Counted from the first letter of the stretch, positions 1-9,116 are shown. The stretch: 64,000 nt of DNA from Paraflavitalea devenefica (GCF_011759375.1 NZ_JAARML010000002.1:1984001-2048000); one strand, 5' to 3'. Notes: generated from the sequence alone by a model not told the origin. Numbers and translations are program-made.

Positions 1-2
1 AA

Positions 3-1367
3 TTCACTGCTGTCAATGGTGATGCTGTTGCTGTAACGCCTGCCGGTGGAGGTAACAACCATGCTGTTATTGGTACTTCTGCCGTTAACAAAACTTCCAA
101 TACGGTAGAAGTATGCTTCGATCTAACCCCTTACAATTCGAACCTGAATGGTAAGGTGAATTTTGCATGCGCTACTTATATGGATATACTATTTGTTAAA
201 TCCTCCGTTACTACCTCCAATGATGCAGAACTCCCCGAAAATATTCTGGCACGTATCGATAATTTTCAAGTGTCAATCAGTGGCGGCGCCCATTGTTTTA
301 CCTTTAATTTCCCGGCCGGTGTAGTGGCCGCCGATTTTAAAATATTCCTTTCTTTTCATGCCACTTGTAACCAGGGAGGCACTAAGCTGGTACTGGATAA
401 TGTAAAAATAAGCGGTGTAGATGAAGTGTGCCCGGGCACTACTTGCCCGCCAGCGGCTCTTGATGATATATTTGACCGTACTGACGAAAATGAGCTGTCA
501 TTCGATGCTGTGGTCTACGGTTCCAATATCAACTATCCCGGTCCGGGCAGTAAAGCTGCCGACCTGGGCGGTACCGACAATGACCCGAATGATACCTATG
601 CACACCTGCAGTGGACACTGGTAACAGCACCGTCTAACGGATCTGTTGTGATCAATGCGGATGGTTCCTGTACCATTACCAGAAATTCACTGACTACAAA
701 ACAGGTCGTTTTCGTATACCAGATCTGTGATGATGGCGCCGATAATAACTTTGCTACCACCGGCGATAATCTTTGTGACCAGGCTACCGTAACAGTCAAC
801 TTTGCTGTAAACATTGTCACCCCTGTACTCCTGACCAACTTTTCTGTTACCCGGAAGGAGGCGCTGGTAACGGTGAAATGGACCACTTCTTCTGAGAGCA
901 ATAACAGCCGGTTTGAAATACAACGCAGCACTGGTGGCAACCCCTGGCAAACAATTGCTACTGTTCAATCAAAAGCAGCGCAGGGCAATAGTGATGTGCC
1001 CCTGAGCTATGAATTCAGTGAATCCATCGCTATCAAATCGGTGGCTAGCTATCGCCTGGTACAGATAGATAAGGACGGCACAAAAACAATATACGCTATC
1101 AGGATGGTGCGGGGTATGGACGGCATGGCTAAAATGATACTTACACCCAACCCGGCCAGGTCTGGAAGGTTTACCATCATCTTCGACGATGTGCAGCCAA
1201 GGGATATTATGATCAGCGACCTCAGCGGCAAAGCAGTGCAGCAATGGCATGGTTATGCACAAAGCAACCTGCCGGTCAATGGTCTCCGCCCCGGCCTGTA
1301 CATTGTACAGGTAACCACCAGAGCTACTTTGGAAAAACAGGTGCAAAAGCTCATCGTTACCGAATAA
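3..1367 (+). CDS. T9SS-exported surface protein, 3' part only
   Basis: The reading frame is open from the first bases of the window, so this is the C-terminal ~454 residues of a longer protein; an internal GTG at 156 is not a real start. The last ~80 residues look like a type IX secretion sorting domain: the TPNPARSGRF segment, a DLSGKAV strand, GLRPGLYIVQV and the terminal KLIVTE. The preceding part is rich in beta-strand-forming Thr/Val/Asn and contains a KWTTSSESNNSRFEIQRS stretch, typical of the fibronectin-like segment found before T9SS tails. The protein is expected to cross the inner membrane by Sec and the outer membrane by T9SS, ending on the cell surface or released. Its substrate or ligand cannot be read from this fragment. 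Confidence 0.85.
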   Translation, partial: FTAVNGDAVAVTPAGGGNNHAVIGTSAVNKTSNTVEVCFDLTPYNSNLNGKVNFACATYMDILFVKSSVTTSNDAELPENILARIDNFQVSISGGAHCFTFNFPAGVVAADFKIFLSFHATCNQGGTKLVLDNVKISGVDEVCPGTTCPPAALDDIFDRTDENELSFDAVVYGSNINYPGPGSKAADLGGTDNDPNDTYAHLQWTLVTAPSNGSVVINADGSCTITRNSLTTKQVVFVYQICDDGADNNFATTGDNLCDQATVTVNFAVNIVTPVLLTNFSVTRKEALVTVKWTTSSESNNSRFEIQRSTGGNPWQTIATVQSKAAQGNSDVPLSYEFSESIAIKSVASYRLVQIDKDGTKTIYAIRMVRGMDGMAKMILTPNPARSGRFTIIFDDVQPRDIMISDLSGKAVQQWHGYAQSNLPVNGLRPGLYIVQVTTRATLEKQVQKLIVTE

Positions 1368-1400
1368 CAGCGATCGGATCCCTGCCCTCATTCAATAATA

Positions 1401-1428
1401 GAAGCCCCTTTCTCGAGGAAGGGGCTTC
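1401..1428 (+). terminator. hairpin terminator after the T9SS protein
   Basis: A perfect 10-bp stem, GAAGCCCCTT paired with AAGGGGCTTC, with an 8-nt loop lies 34 bases after the stop codon. There is no T tract after it, so termination strength is uncertain. Confidence 0.6.
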
Positions 1429-1546
1429 GCCTATTACGGCACCAGCCTAAAAATGGCCCGTATCCCCTCCACTCGCCATTTACCACTCGCCACTCGCTTT
1501 TTCTTCAAACTTCTTCCTTAGATTGCACCTCAAATGGATGTTCCTT

Positions 1547-2308
1547 ATGAGCAAGGTGATCATTTCTGTAAAGGACCTCGTCAAAAAGTACGGCCAGTTT
1601 GAAGCGGTCAAAGGCATTAGCTTTGATGTGCAGGAGGGGGAGATATTTGGTTTGCTGGGGCCTAATGGCGCCGGTAAGTCTACTACCCTGGAAATTATAG
1701 AAACCCTGCGGGATAAAACGGCGGGAGAAGTAACTGTGCAGGGATTTAACCTGGATACCGACCCCAATGAGATCAAAAAGATCATTGGCGTGCAGTTGCA
1801 AACCTCCGGCTTCTACCCCGGCCTCAACCTGCTGGAACTGATAGACCTCTTTGCCGGTTTATACAACCGTTCTGTCAATGCACGGGAATTGCTGAAAAGT
1901 GTGAACCTGGAAGATAAAGCCAAAAACAAGTACAAAGAGTTAAGCGGTGGACAAAAACAGCGTTTTTCCATTGCTACCACCCTTATCAACCAGCCCAGGA
2001 TCATCTTCCTCGATGAGCCTACTACGGGCCTCGATCCCCATGCCCGCCGTAACTTGTGGGAACTGATCAAGAACATCCGGGCGCAGGGCACTACTGTTAT
2101 CATTACTACCCATTACATGGACGAGGCAGAAGTCCTGTGCGACCGTATCGCCATCATAGATGCGGGTAAGATCATTGCGCTGGAAACACCGGATAAGCTC
2201 ATTGATGAATTGGTGGCTACTGGCTTTGAACGCCCCAAAGAAGTAAAAAAAGCCAACCTCGAAGACGTGTTCATTCACCTTACCGGTCACACCCTGCGGG
2301 AGGAGTAA
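1547..2308 (+). CDS. ABC transporter ATP-binding protein
   Basis: Cytoplasmic ATPase of an ABC-2/drug-export type transporter. Walker A is GPNGAGKST, the signature is LSGGQ, Walker B is RIIFLDEPTTGLD, and the H-loop is in ITTHYMDEAE. The C-terminal NLEDVFIHLTG stretch is typical of the DrrA/NatA-like group. The start MSKVIIS was preferred to an in-frame ATG 24 bases upstream because family members begin just before the first strand. No permease gene follows: the next gene is a DinB-like protein. The membrane partner must therefore be elsewhere, and the substrate is unknown. Confidence 0.88.
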   Translation: MSKVIISVKDLVKKYGQFEAVKGISFDVQEGEIFGLLGPNGAGKSTTLEIIETLRDKTAGEVTVQGFNLDTDPNEIKKIIGVQLQTSGFYPGLNLLELIDLFAGLYNRSVNARELLKSVNLEDKAKNKYKELSGGQKQRFSIATTLINQPRIIFLDEPTTGLDPHARRNLWELIKNIRAQGTTVIITTHYMDEAEVLCDRIAIIDAGKIIALETPDKLIDELVATGFERPKEVKKANLEDVFIHLTGHTLREE

Positions 2309-2355
2309 GAGCGGCGCCGTCTTTCAATTTGTAAACATAGAAATCTTCAAATCAT

Positions 2356-2880
2356 ATGGACTTACGATACCCCATCGGCAAATATGAGTCACAACCTTTT
2401 TCCGACAAGCAAAAGCGTACCTGGCTGCAGGATATCCAGTTCTTACCGGGATTATTGGAGACTGCTATCGAAAATCTCGATGAGAAACAGTTTGAAACGC
2501 CCTATCGCGATGGGGGATGGACGGTGAGGCAGGTCGTGCACCATGTGGCCGACAGTCACCTCAATGCTTACACACGTTTTAAGCTGGGGCTTACAGAGAA
2601 TAACCCGGCCATCAAGCCTTATGAAGAAGGGCTGTGGGCCGAACTGAAAGACGTATCTGTGGTGCCTGTAAACATCTCCATCACCCTGCTCTATGCATTA
2701 CATACCCGCTGGCATGCTGCCATCCGTGACCTCACCGATGAGCAATGGAAAAGGACGGTATTCCATCCGGAACATAAAAAGGAAATGACCCTCTGGTTCC
2801 TGCTGGGCATGTATGCCTGGCACGGTAAACACCATGTAGCGCACATCACTTCCCTGCGTGAAAGAAAAGGATGGATATAG
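2356..2880 (+). CDS. YfiT/DinB-superfamily metal-binding protein (putative bacillithiol S-transferase)
   Basis: This 174-residue protein fits the YfiT branch of the DinB/MDMPI superfamily: a four-helix bundle with a histidine metal site. The candidate ligands are in VVHHVADSH (about residues 61-68) and WHGKHHVAHI (about 155-164). The N-terminal RYPIGKYE is also typical. Family members are metal-dependent thiol-S-transferases using bacillithiol or related cofactors; that role is taken from the family, not shown here. The stop codon lies 1 base from the stop of the convergent TonB receptor gene, leaving no room for a terminator. Confidence 0.8.
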   Translation: MDLRYPIGKYESQPFSDKQKRTWLQDIQFLPGLLETAIENLDEKQFETPYRDGGWTVRQVVHHVADSHLNAYTRFKLGLTENNPAIKPYEEGLWAELKDVSVVPVNISITLLYALHTRWHAAIRDLTDEQWKRTVFHPEHKKEMTLWFLLGMYAWHGKHHVAHITSLRERKGWI

Positions 2881-2881
2881 G

Positions 2882-5131
2882 CTAAAAGAAGACTGCCAGC
2901 TTCACTCTTGCAAAGAAAGGAACACCCGGTGTAAAATGTATTTCACTTACTGGTGCTGGTTCGTCCTTTAAGCGGGATTCAGTGTCAAATTGTGTTTCAT
3001 TCCACTTTACATTGAACAGGTTCTCTACGGCAATACCCACCTCGTACTTCTTTTGCGTGTAATTGAAGGAAATATCTGTAACGGTATAGCCGCTGGCGAT
3101 GACAGATTTGTCTTCATTGGCTGGCCGGTCTTTCATATACCGGTACCGGATGCTGCCATTAAATCCTTGTTGTAATTGCCAGCTCAGCCCGCCCGTACTG
3201 GTAAAAGTGGGGGCAAGGGGAATATAACTTTCTCCTTTGGGGGTATCCATGCTCCGGGGTTTGGCAATATTGAAATTGGCATCGGCAAACAACCACTTAT
3301 TGATCTGATAGCGGCCCGAAACATCGAGGCCGGTACGACGGGTTTTACCGCTGGGCTCCACAATACCTTCATCTCCTACATACACAAATTCCTGCTGCAG
3401 GTACAGGTACCAGGCTGCCACGTTAACAAGCAGTCCGGGCAGCGGTTTTACCAGGATGCCAAGATCGGCGCCATAGGCAGCCGGGAGTATTTCATAACCA
3501 CGGTTAAAGACCACTACCCGTGCATCATTGGAATGGAATCCTTTCCCCGCTTTGAAATACAACTGGTTCTTATCATTGAGGGTGTACTGGATATTCAGCC
3601 GGGGGCTGAAGATCGCCTTCCGTTGGGCGGGCAATGACGGCGTAGTGAGCTTGTCGGTATAATCAAAATTGAAATAATCAGTCCGTACGCCGATATTAAA
3701 TAACCAGCGGTCTTTCTGAAAACGTTCTTCTACCCAGGCAAAAGCATTCAATTCGCTAACATTACCCAGTTGTTTATATTCCAGTACCGTGTTCTTATTA
3801 AGGGTGTTCGATAACTCGCTGTTGTGGGTCTTGTCCAGCCTGAACCCTGCTCCATAGGCGGAAGTAATATGCCAGTCGCCTGCTTGCAGGGCATGGGTGA
3901 ATTTGGAATGAAAGCCATAAATATCTCTTGCTTCCGCTTGCCTGATCTGGTCGCCGTTGACGGGATCATTCAGGAAAAAAGTAAAATTGGAATACAGCTT
4001 AAACTGATAACGCGAATAATACAACTGGTTTTCCCAACTGCTGTGATCGTCCAGATAACTGGTAAGGCGGACGCTGGCATTGGTACGGCTGGTATAGCCG
4101 CCTTCTGTATCGTCAATAGATCCAAAACGGCCGATAAGACCGCTTTTCACAGCACGTTCCGGTACCTGGCCCGAAGCATCCCAGTCGCTGTTGAGTGTAG
4201 ACAGAATCAGGGTAAGCTTGTTGTTCCGGCCCAGTTGTGTATTGAACTTACCAAACAGGTTAAAGCGGTTGAAGTGCTGGGGTGCATCAAAGGGACCATC
4301 TGAATACAGCAGCTCACTGGCTACATAGGCGTTCGTTCCTTTTTCTTTTAACCGTTCATCCAGCAGATCGATCATAGCCAGTCCGCGGAAAGTATTGAAC
4401 TGCCCACCTTCCAGCTTCACCGTACTTTTATCAAGACTGTTAAGGGTATTCATGCTTACATAACCGGCGGTACCCAGGTTGCCATATTGTGTATAATAAG
4501 GGCCCTTGCCATAATCTACACTGGCGGTGAGTTCTGGTATCAGGAAATGCAGGTCGGCATAACCCTGGCCATGAGCGTGCGATACCATATTCACCGGCAG
4601 GCCATCTACCGATACATTAATATCTGTGCCATGGTCAATATCAAAACCGCGCAGGAAGATCTGTTCTGCTTTGCCGCCACCCTGGTGCTGGCCAATGAAG
4701 AGGCCGGGCACTGTGCGCAAAATGTCCTGTGCCGAACGGGCGGGCATCAGGTTGAGGTCTATCTTACTGATCGTATGAAAAGAGTTGGCGGTTGATTGCG
4801 GTGTGATCACTACCTCCTGCAGGTTAACAGCGCCTTTTTGTAAGGCGATCACCAGCTTTTCTGTGTTGGGCTCCACATTTATCTCCTGTGTTTCATAACC
4901 AACAAAAGAGATGATCAGTTTGGCGGCAGCAGCGTCGGTGGTGGTGGGGTAGGTTAAGGAGAAGAAACCCTGTTCATTGGTGGTAATGCCCTGGTGGGCA
5001 TTGCTCCAGTGCACATAAGCCAGTTCCAGGGGCTCTTTCGTGAGTTTGTCAATCACCTTTCCCCGGATCGTTTGCCGGGCCTGTGCAGCCATGGTAAGAA
5101 AGCAGCTAATAATGACAATAAGGAGCTTCAT
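2882..5131 (-). CDS. TonB-dependent outer membrane receptor
   Basis: A 749-residue outer-membrane protein. It has an N-terminal signal peptide ending near AQA, then a carboxypeptidase-regulatory-like beta-sandwich (GKVIDKLTKEPLELAYV through about residue 105). A plug domain follows (LRTVPGLFIGQHQGGGKAEQIFLRGFDIDHGTD) and then a beta-barrel ending in an aromatic residue (KLAVFF), as needed for BAM recognition. At ~750 residues it is shorter than SusC proteins and there is no SusD partner, so it is more like a siderophore/metal or small-ligand receptor. It is the last gene of a minus-strand set with a TPR lipoprotein and two DUF4331 proteins. The ligand is unknown. Confidence 0.9.
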   Translation of the reverse strand: MKLLIVIISCFLTMAAQARQTIRGKVIDKLTKEPLELAYVHWSNAHQGITTNEQGFFSLTYPTTTDAAAAKLIISFVGYETQEINVEPNTEKLVIALQKGAVNLQEVVITPQSTANSFHTISKIDLNLMPARSAQDILRTVPGLFIGQHQGGGKAEQIFLRGFDIDHGTDINVSVDGLPVNMVSHAHGQGYADLHFLIPELTASVDYGKGPYYTQYGNLGTAGYVSMNTLNSLDKSTVKLEGGQFNTFRGLAMIDLLDERLKEKGTNAYVASELLYSDGPFDAPQHFNRFNLFGKFNTQLGRNNKLTLILSTLNSDWDASGQVPERAVKSGLIGRFGSIDDTEGGYTSRTNASVRLTSYLDDHSSWENQLYYSRYQFKLYSNFTFFLNDPVNGDQIRQAEARDIYGFHSKFTHALQAGDWHITSAYGAGFRLDKTHNSELSNTLNKNTVLEYKQLGNVSELNAFAWVEERFQKDRWLFNIGVRTDYFNFDYTDKLTTPSLPAQRKAIFSPRLNIQYTLNDKNQLYFKAGKGFHSNDARVVVFNRGYEILPAAYGADLGILVKPLPGLLVNVAAWYLYLQQEFVYVGDEGIVEPSGKTRRTGLDVSGRYQINKWLFADANFNIAKPRSMDTPKGESYIPLAPTFTSTGGLSWQLQQGFNGSIRYRYMKDRPANEDKSVIASGYTVTDISFNYTQKKYEVGIAVENLFNVKWNETQFDTESRLKDEPAPVSEIHFTPGVPFFARVKLAVFF

Positions 5132-5144
5132 AGCTGGTATATCA

Positions 5145-6437
5145 CTAAAGATTCATTAATAATTGTTGCAACTGGTTAGCCTGTACAGGCCCTAATTCAT
5201 AAGCACTGTTTTGGGCCTCCCGAAGGTATTGTTTTGCGTTGTCTCTATGGCCACCGGCCATATAAATACGCCCCAGGTTATACAACACATCAGGCTCAAA
5301 ACATTTATTTTCCACCTGCGAACGGGCTATGGCAAGCGCTTTGTCTACAGCACCCTGCTCACAATAAGCCCTGGCCAGCCAGCTATAGGCTTCGGGGGTG
5401 GGGCGGTGCTGCACTTCCCGCCGGGCAAGCTGCAAAGCCTGGGCGATACCGGAGGGCGTTTCTACCTGTAGGCTAAACAGGTATTTATTATACATATCTC
5501 CATACAGTGTATCATTGGTTGCCTGCAGAAACCTTTGCTGGTATTGTTGCCGGGCAATAGTATCTTTTTCATAAGTCGCTATCTCCGCCAGCAACAGGTC
5601 ATAATCCGGCACAGGATGTTGCTGTTGCAGATAGTGCAATATCTTTTTAGCATTCATGGCATCCCTGTCGTGTGAAAAAGCAAGCCAGGCAATTCCCTTC
5701 AGTGCATGATAGCAGGCGGGATCAATGGCCAGCGCCCTGAGGTAACGTTGATAGGCCTGTTGGTAACGGTTGGCATGGCCATATAGGTCGCCCAGGTTGG
5801 CCATTGTCCATACGGCTAAGGCAGGATTATTGTTGATGGTTTCATAAGCTTCTTCCATCAGCACAATGGCAGCGTCCAGGTTGCCTTCTGCATGATCTTT
5901 GTACTTGGCTGCGCGGATAAGGTATTCAAAACCTTTTTTATCGGCCAGGCTATTGAGCGCCTTTTTGGCCCGGTACCGGTTGCCCAGTTCCATGGCCACA
6001 TCAAATTCCATCAACACGGTAAGGAACCTGTCATCACCCAGCACAAGGGCTGAATCAACATACTGCTGCGCCTGCCTGAAGCGGTGTTGTGTAATACAGT
6101 TGGCCGCGAGCGAACGCCAGGTAGCAGAGGTCTGGATATGATTGATGCGGTTCACGATGCGATATAAACTATCCGCCTGGTGAACTTCCGGGATATTCCC
6201 CGAATACCTGAACCGCCTTGTCAGCAAACCGGCGATCTTTGATTGGGCTACCATATCATCAGGCGTTCTTGCTAAGCGGCTTTGCCAAAGTGCTATTTCC
6301 TGGTCAATAGCCTGTAAGCCTGTAGCATTACCTGGTAGCCGCAGGTAAGCTGCATAGTCCTTGGGGTTGGTAACCGGTTGCTGCCTGCAGGCCATGAAAA
6401 GAAAGATAGATACGCCAAAAATGATAAGCTGCTTCAT
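5145..6437 (-). CDS. TPR-repeat lipoprotein
   Basis: A 430-residue protein with a lipoprotein signal (FLFMAC, lipidated Cys17). The body is made of helical tetratricopeptide-like repeats, for example LGDLYGHANRYQQAYQRYLRALAIDPACY and a C-terminal YNLGRIYMAGGHRDNAKQYLREA-type unit. It should be anchored in the periplasm-facing or outer membrane and act as a protein-interaction scaffold. It ends 13 bases before the TonB receptor start, so the two are probably cotranscribed. A ~195-bp gap holding an inverted-repeat element separates it from the DUF4331 genes upstream. Confidence 0.8.
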   Translation of the reverse strand: MKQLIIFGVSIFLFMACRQQPVTNPKDYAAYLRLPGNATGLQAIDQEIALWQSRLARTPDDMVAQSKIAGLLTRRFRYSGNIPEVHQADSLYRIVNRINHIQTSATWRSLAANCITQHRFRQAQQYVDSALVLGDDRFLTVLMEFDVAMELGNRYRAKKALNSLADKKGFEYLIRAAKYKDHAEGNLDAAIVLMEEAYETINNNPALAVWTMANLGDLYGHANRYQQAYQRYLRALAIDPACYHALKGIAWLAFSHDRDAMNAKKILHYLQQQHPVPDYDLLLAEIATYEKDTIARQQYQQRFLQATNDTLYGDMYNKYLFSLQVETPSGIAQALQLARREVQHRPTPEAYSWLARAYCEQGAVDKALAIARSQVENKCFEPDVLYNLGRIYMAGGHRDNAKQYLREAQNSAYELGPVQANQLQQLLMNL

Positions 6438-6465
6438 GATCAGTTTTTTAAATAATAAAGGAATG

Positions 6466-6630
6466 TTCCGGGTTTAGAGTTTGGAGTTTCGCGTTGCTAC
6501 CGCATTGAAACTTGCAGCTGATACTTAAACTGACTAACTGTTAAATTGCTTTTGCAACAACCAGACGACTAACATTCATTACGTTGTTACACCTAAAGAA
6601 CCCGAAACTCCAAACCCGAAACACGAAATA
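6466..6630. repeat. dispersed inverted-repeat element, copy A
   Basis: The left arm around 6479-6495 (GTTTGGAGTTTCGCGTT) and the right arm at 6599-6615 (AACCCGAAACTCCAAAC) are inverted copies, about 100 bp apart. The left arm continues into GCTACCGC and the right arm is preceded by GTTACACCTAAAG. The same layout recurs at 15927-16107, and the right arm alone at 8935-8978. There is no ORF inside. It resembles a REP/BIME or MITE-type element. Confidence 0.6.
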
Positions 6631-6631
6631 G

Positions 6632-7156
6632 CTAAAAAGGAGCTGCGAGGTAAGGAAAAGCGCTCAGAAAAGGCTTGTCATTCATGTCTACATGGTCACT
6701 GGTGAGGCCGGGATTGGCCATCGCATTGGGCCCTCCAAAAATTAATATCAGTTCCACATCAATCACATCATCGCTCAGCGCCCTTCCGGTGAGCACATTC
6801 GTGCCGTCATAAAAGGTCGTAGGGGCGGTGGTAGATACATTAAGAACATCGGTAGCCAGCACACCGGTAAACTGATCAGCATTCAGTCCCAGTAAATTGG
6901 TGGTATAGCCGGCATTCAGGGCCAGCAGCTTGGTCTTGAACTTGGTGCCAAACATTCCACCCTGCATGGATGGCGTAGTAGTATTGAACACATCTTTTTC
7001 AGCGGCACTAACAAACACGGTATTGATAGCAGGGCGGGCCATCTGGTCCATGGTTTGGTAATAAGTAGTCATCTTGTCATCGTCCTTATCGCAGGAGGTA
7101 ATGGTAGTTGCTATCATAACAACTGAAACCATCATCAGCAACATATTTTTTTGCAT
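6632..7156 (-). CDS. DUF4331-like lipoprotein (second of a pair)
   Basis: A 174-residue exported protein. The start at 7156 (MQKNMLLMMVS) gives a clean lipoprotein signal ending in TTITSC with lipidated Cys22; an earlier in-frame ATG would bury that signal. The body (VSAAEKDVFN, LGLNADQFTGVLATDVLNVS, DDVIDVELILIFGG) resembles the C-terminal portion of DUF4331 proteins, a family of unknown function exported in Bacteroidota. The neighbouring upstream gene looks like the N-terminal portion of the same family, but each has its own export signal. This is therefore a two-gene arrangement, not a frameshift. Confidence 0.65.
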   Translation of the reverse strand: MQKNMLLMMVSVVMIATTITSCDKDDDKMTTYYQTMDQMARPAINTVFVSAAEKDVFNTTTPSMQGGMFGTKFKTKLLALNAGYTTNLLGLNADQFTGVLATDVLNVSTTAPTTFYDGTNVLTGRALSDDVIDVELILIFGGPNAMANPGLTSDHVDMNDKPFLSAFPYLAAPF

Positions 7157-7202
7157 GGTTATAATTTTTAAGTACAAGGGAAATGTTTTACGCATCATCG
7201 GG

Positions 7203-7865
7203 TCAGCTCTTTTTCTTGGTTTCCAGCCATACATTTAATTTGCCGGAGGAGGCGCCTAACATGGATTTGGGCACTTCCACTACCAGGCTTAGCACATTGG
7301 TGCCCGCAAAAGCATCCGTACCGGGATTGTTAAAGGAAGTAGCTTGCCCGGCAATGATCTTTTTAAACTGGGTGAGGTCAAAAAAGAACGGATCATCACG
7401 CGGCCCGGCAAATACTTTCAGGCCGCTGGTAGTAGTAGTAATAGTAGGAGAGGCGGCGCCATAAGCAGTAACAGCCACTTCGGCAGTAGAATTGCCTTGC
7501 AGTCTGCTACGGGTGCCGGTTTCTGCAGGCTTAACCGGTCCGTATATCTTCATCTTACCATTGGCATAAATACCCTGTATCACCAGGTCTTCCACATTGT
7601 CATTATTATTGTCAATATTGAATTCAATGAGGGTGTTTTCATCAAACCGGGCTGCGCTGGTGGCTGCGGACCCCATCAATAAGCCTTGGGTATTGGCTAC
7701 AAATACGAGATTGTTTGGGTCTTGCCCGCGGAATACATACACATCGGTGATGTCTGTCGTTTGATTGGTAACTGCCGGTGAATCAATGTGATCGGCGGCA
7801 AACAGCAAGCCTCCGGTAATCAACCCGGTAGCTGCCAGGGATAGAAAGATCTGTTTACGTTTCAT
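7203..7865 (-). CDS. DUF4331-family exported protein
   Basis: A 220-residue protein when started at MKRKQIFLSL, which gives a signal peptide ending around LFAADHIDSP. An upstream in-frame ATG at 8012 was rejected because it precedes the signal peptide by 49 residues. The ADHIDSPAV…TDITDVYVFRGQDPNNLVFV pattern is the recognisable start of DUF4331. Later strands include NTLIEFNIDNNNDNVEDLVIQGIY and DPFFFDLTQFKKI. The function of the family is unknown. It is the first gene of a minus-strand set (DUF4331, DUF4331-like lipoprotein, TPR lipoprotein, TonB receptor), suggesting a surface-located uptake or binding role. Confidence 0.75.
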   Translation of the reverse strand: MKRKQIFLSLAATGLITGGLLFAADHIDSPAVTNQTTDITDVYVFRGQDPNNLVFVANTQGLLMGSAATSAARFDENTLIEFNIDNNNDNVEDLVIQGIYANGKMKIYGPVKPAETGTRSRLQGNSTAEVAVTAYGAASPTITTTTSGLKVFAGPRDDPFFFDLTQFKKIIAGQATSFNNPGTDAFAGTNVLSLVVEVPKSMLGASSGKLNVWLETKKKS

Positions 7866-8182
7866 GCTTTGTTTTTTTAATGGTGATTCAATTGTATTTG
7901 GTTGGGACAAAACATCCCGCTTACTACCCGGCTGTACAGGCAGCATTGTTCGCTCCAATAAATAATCATGTATGTATTGACCGGTTACCGGTAGGGCAAC
8001 ATTGTTCAGCATTTAGCCGAAAACTTTCGGGAAATAATTAAACACGATCAGGGAACGGGTGGCTTACATCAAGCACACCAGGCGGATTGTTATAACAATG
8101 TTGGCGCACTAATATATACGGAATGCAGGAACTGAAAAGTTTGGAAGACCATAAATAAAAAGTAGCCTGTTGTAAAAGAAGG

Positions 8183-8204
8183 AGGGCCGGCAAAAGCCAG
8201 CCCT
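8183..8204 (-). terminator. hairpin next to the fasciclin remnant
   Basis: AGGGCCGGC and GCCAGCCCT form a 9-bp stem with one wobble pair and an AAAA loop. It lies just past the stop of the gene remnant at 8217-8288 and is probably its old terminator. Confidence 0.45.
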
Positions 8205-8216
8205 CGAGTGAGCCTT

Positions 8217-8288
8217 TTAGCTCCTGGGTAACACCACATGATCGATCACATGTATAATGCGTTGTTTAAACTTGAATAATTGATCAGG
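8217..8288 (-). pseudogene. C-terminal remnant of a fasciclin-domain protein
   Basis: Read on the minus strand, these bases encode a 23-residue fragment ending IIHVIDHVVLPRS and a stop. That is the characteristic last strand of a fasciclin (FAS1) domain (the 'HVIDxVLLP' motif). A stop codon lies directly upstream in the same frame and no start is present. The sequence just above, to about 8340, reads in another frame as a decayed continuation. The assignment rests on one short motif. Confidence 0.45.
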
Positions 8289-8502
8289 TTATTGGATTTA
8301 TCGGCTTTCTTGTAGGATCAATGATGGGAGGTAACTTGACATACATACGTATAAAGGCATAGGGCTGGATTTTCAACTTTGTAAGATTTTATCTTTTTTC
8401 TGTAAATCCTTTTTTAGCAGAAATCCGTACCAGGGGGTGCTGTATTTCGGGCAGGGGATGTATTTTTACTTTTTTAATTACAATCCGTCTTAATTTACCG
8501 TC

Positions 8503-8910
8503 ATGGCTTACTGGCTTGTTAAATCCGAACCATTCAAATACTCCTGGGAACAATTCGAGAAAGACAAACAAACTTATTGGGATGGCGTACGCAACTATGC
8601 GGCCCGTAACTTCATGAAAGAAATGAAAAAGGGCGACCAGGTATTCTATTATCACAGCAATGAAGGATTGGAAATAGTAGGCATTGCCAAAGTGGTCAAA
8701 GAATTTTACCAGGACCCCACCACCGATGAAGATGCCTGGGTAGTGGTAGACCTGGCCCCTTATAAAAAATTAAAGAAGCCCGTAAGCCTGGCACAAATTA
8801 AAGCCGATAAACGATTGGCCAATATGGCGCTGGTACGCCTGGGCAGGCTCTCTGTAGGGCCGGTTACGTCCGAAGAATGGAAAGCTGTCATGGAATTGGC
8901 CGGCGAATAA
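8503..8910 (+). CDS. EVE-domain (PUA-like) protein
   Basis: A 135-residue single-domain protein. It starts MAYWLVKSEPFKYSW and contains WDGVRNYAARNFMKEMKKGDQVFYYHS and GIAKVVKEFYQDPT, the conserved pattern of bacterial EVE proteins related to human THYN1. The EVE fold is related to PUA and YTH domains and binds modified bases in RNA or DNA. Some stand-alone members are linked to modified-base recognition, but nothing nearby indicates a restriction or defence role. The cytoplasmic protein appears to be monocistronic. The preceding ~490 bp contain only the fasciclin remnant and its hairpin. Confidence 0.85.
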   Translation: MAYWLVKSEPFKYSWEQFEKDKQTYWDGVRNYAARNFMKEMKKGDQVFYYHSNEGLEIVGIAKVVKEFYQDPTTDEDAWVVVDLAPYKKLKKPVSLAQIKADKRLANMALVRLGRLSVGPVTSEEWKAVMELAGE

Positions 8911-8934
8911 AGTGTGCAACTAATTAGTCTCGCC

Positions 8935-8978
8935 GTTACACCTAAAGAACCCGAAACCCAAAACTCCAAACCCGGAAC
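8935..8978. repeat. dispersed inverted-repeat element, partial copy (right arm)
   Basis: GTTACACCTAAAGAACCCGA followed by AACCCAAAACTCCAAACCCG matches the right arms at 6583-6629 and 16064-16106. No left arm is visible here. Confidence 0.5.
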
Positions 8979-9116
8979 TGCAATTAACATTTCCTTGTAG
9001 GTTACCTTTTCTGCATTACTGAAATGAATATACAAGCGGGAAATTCTCTCCCCAGGGTATTTATGTAAAATAAAATTCCCTGCATCTAATCATCACTTAC
9101 GTCTAAAAGTATAGCC

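Noticed and set aside
156..1367. GTG at 156 as the start of the first gene
   Set aside because: The same frame is open back to base 3 without a stop, and the upstream codons read as normal protein; the gene simply begins before the window.
6632..7865. A single DUF4331 gene split by frameshift
   Set aside because: The second part has its own start, signal sequence and lipobox, with a 46-base gap after the first part's stop.
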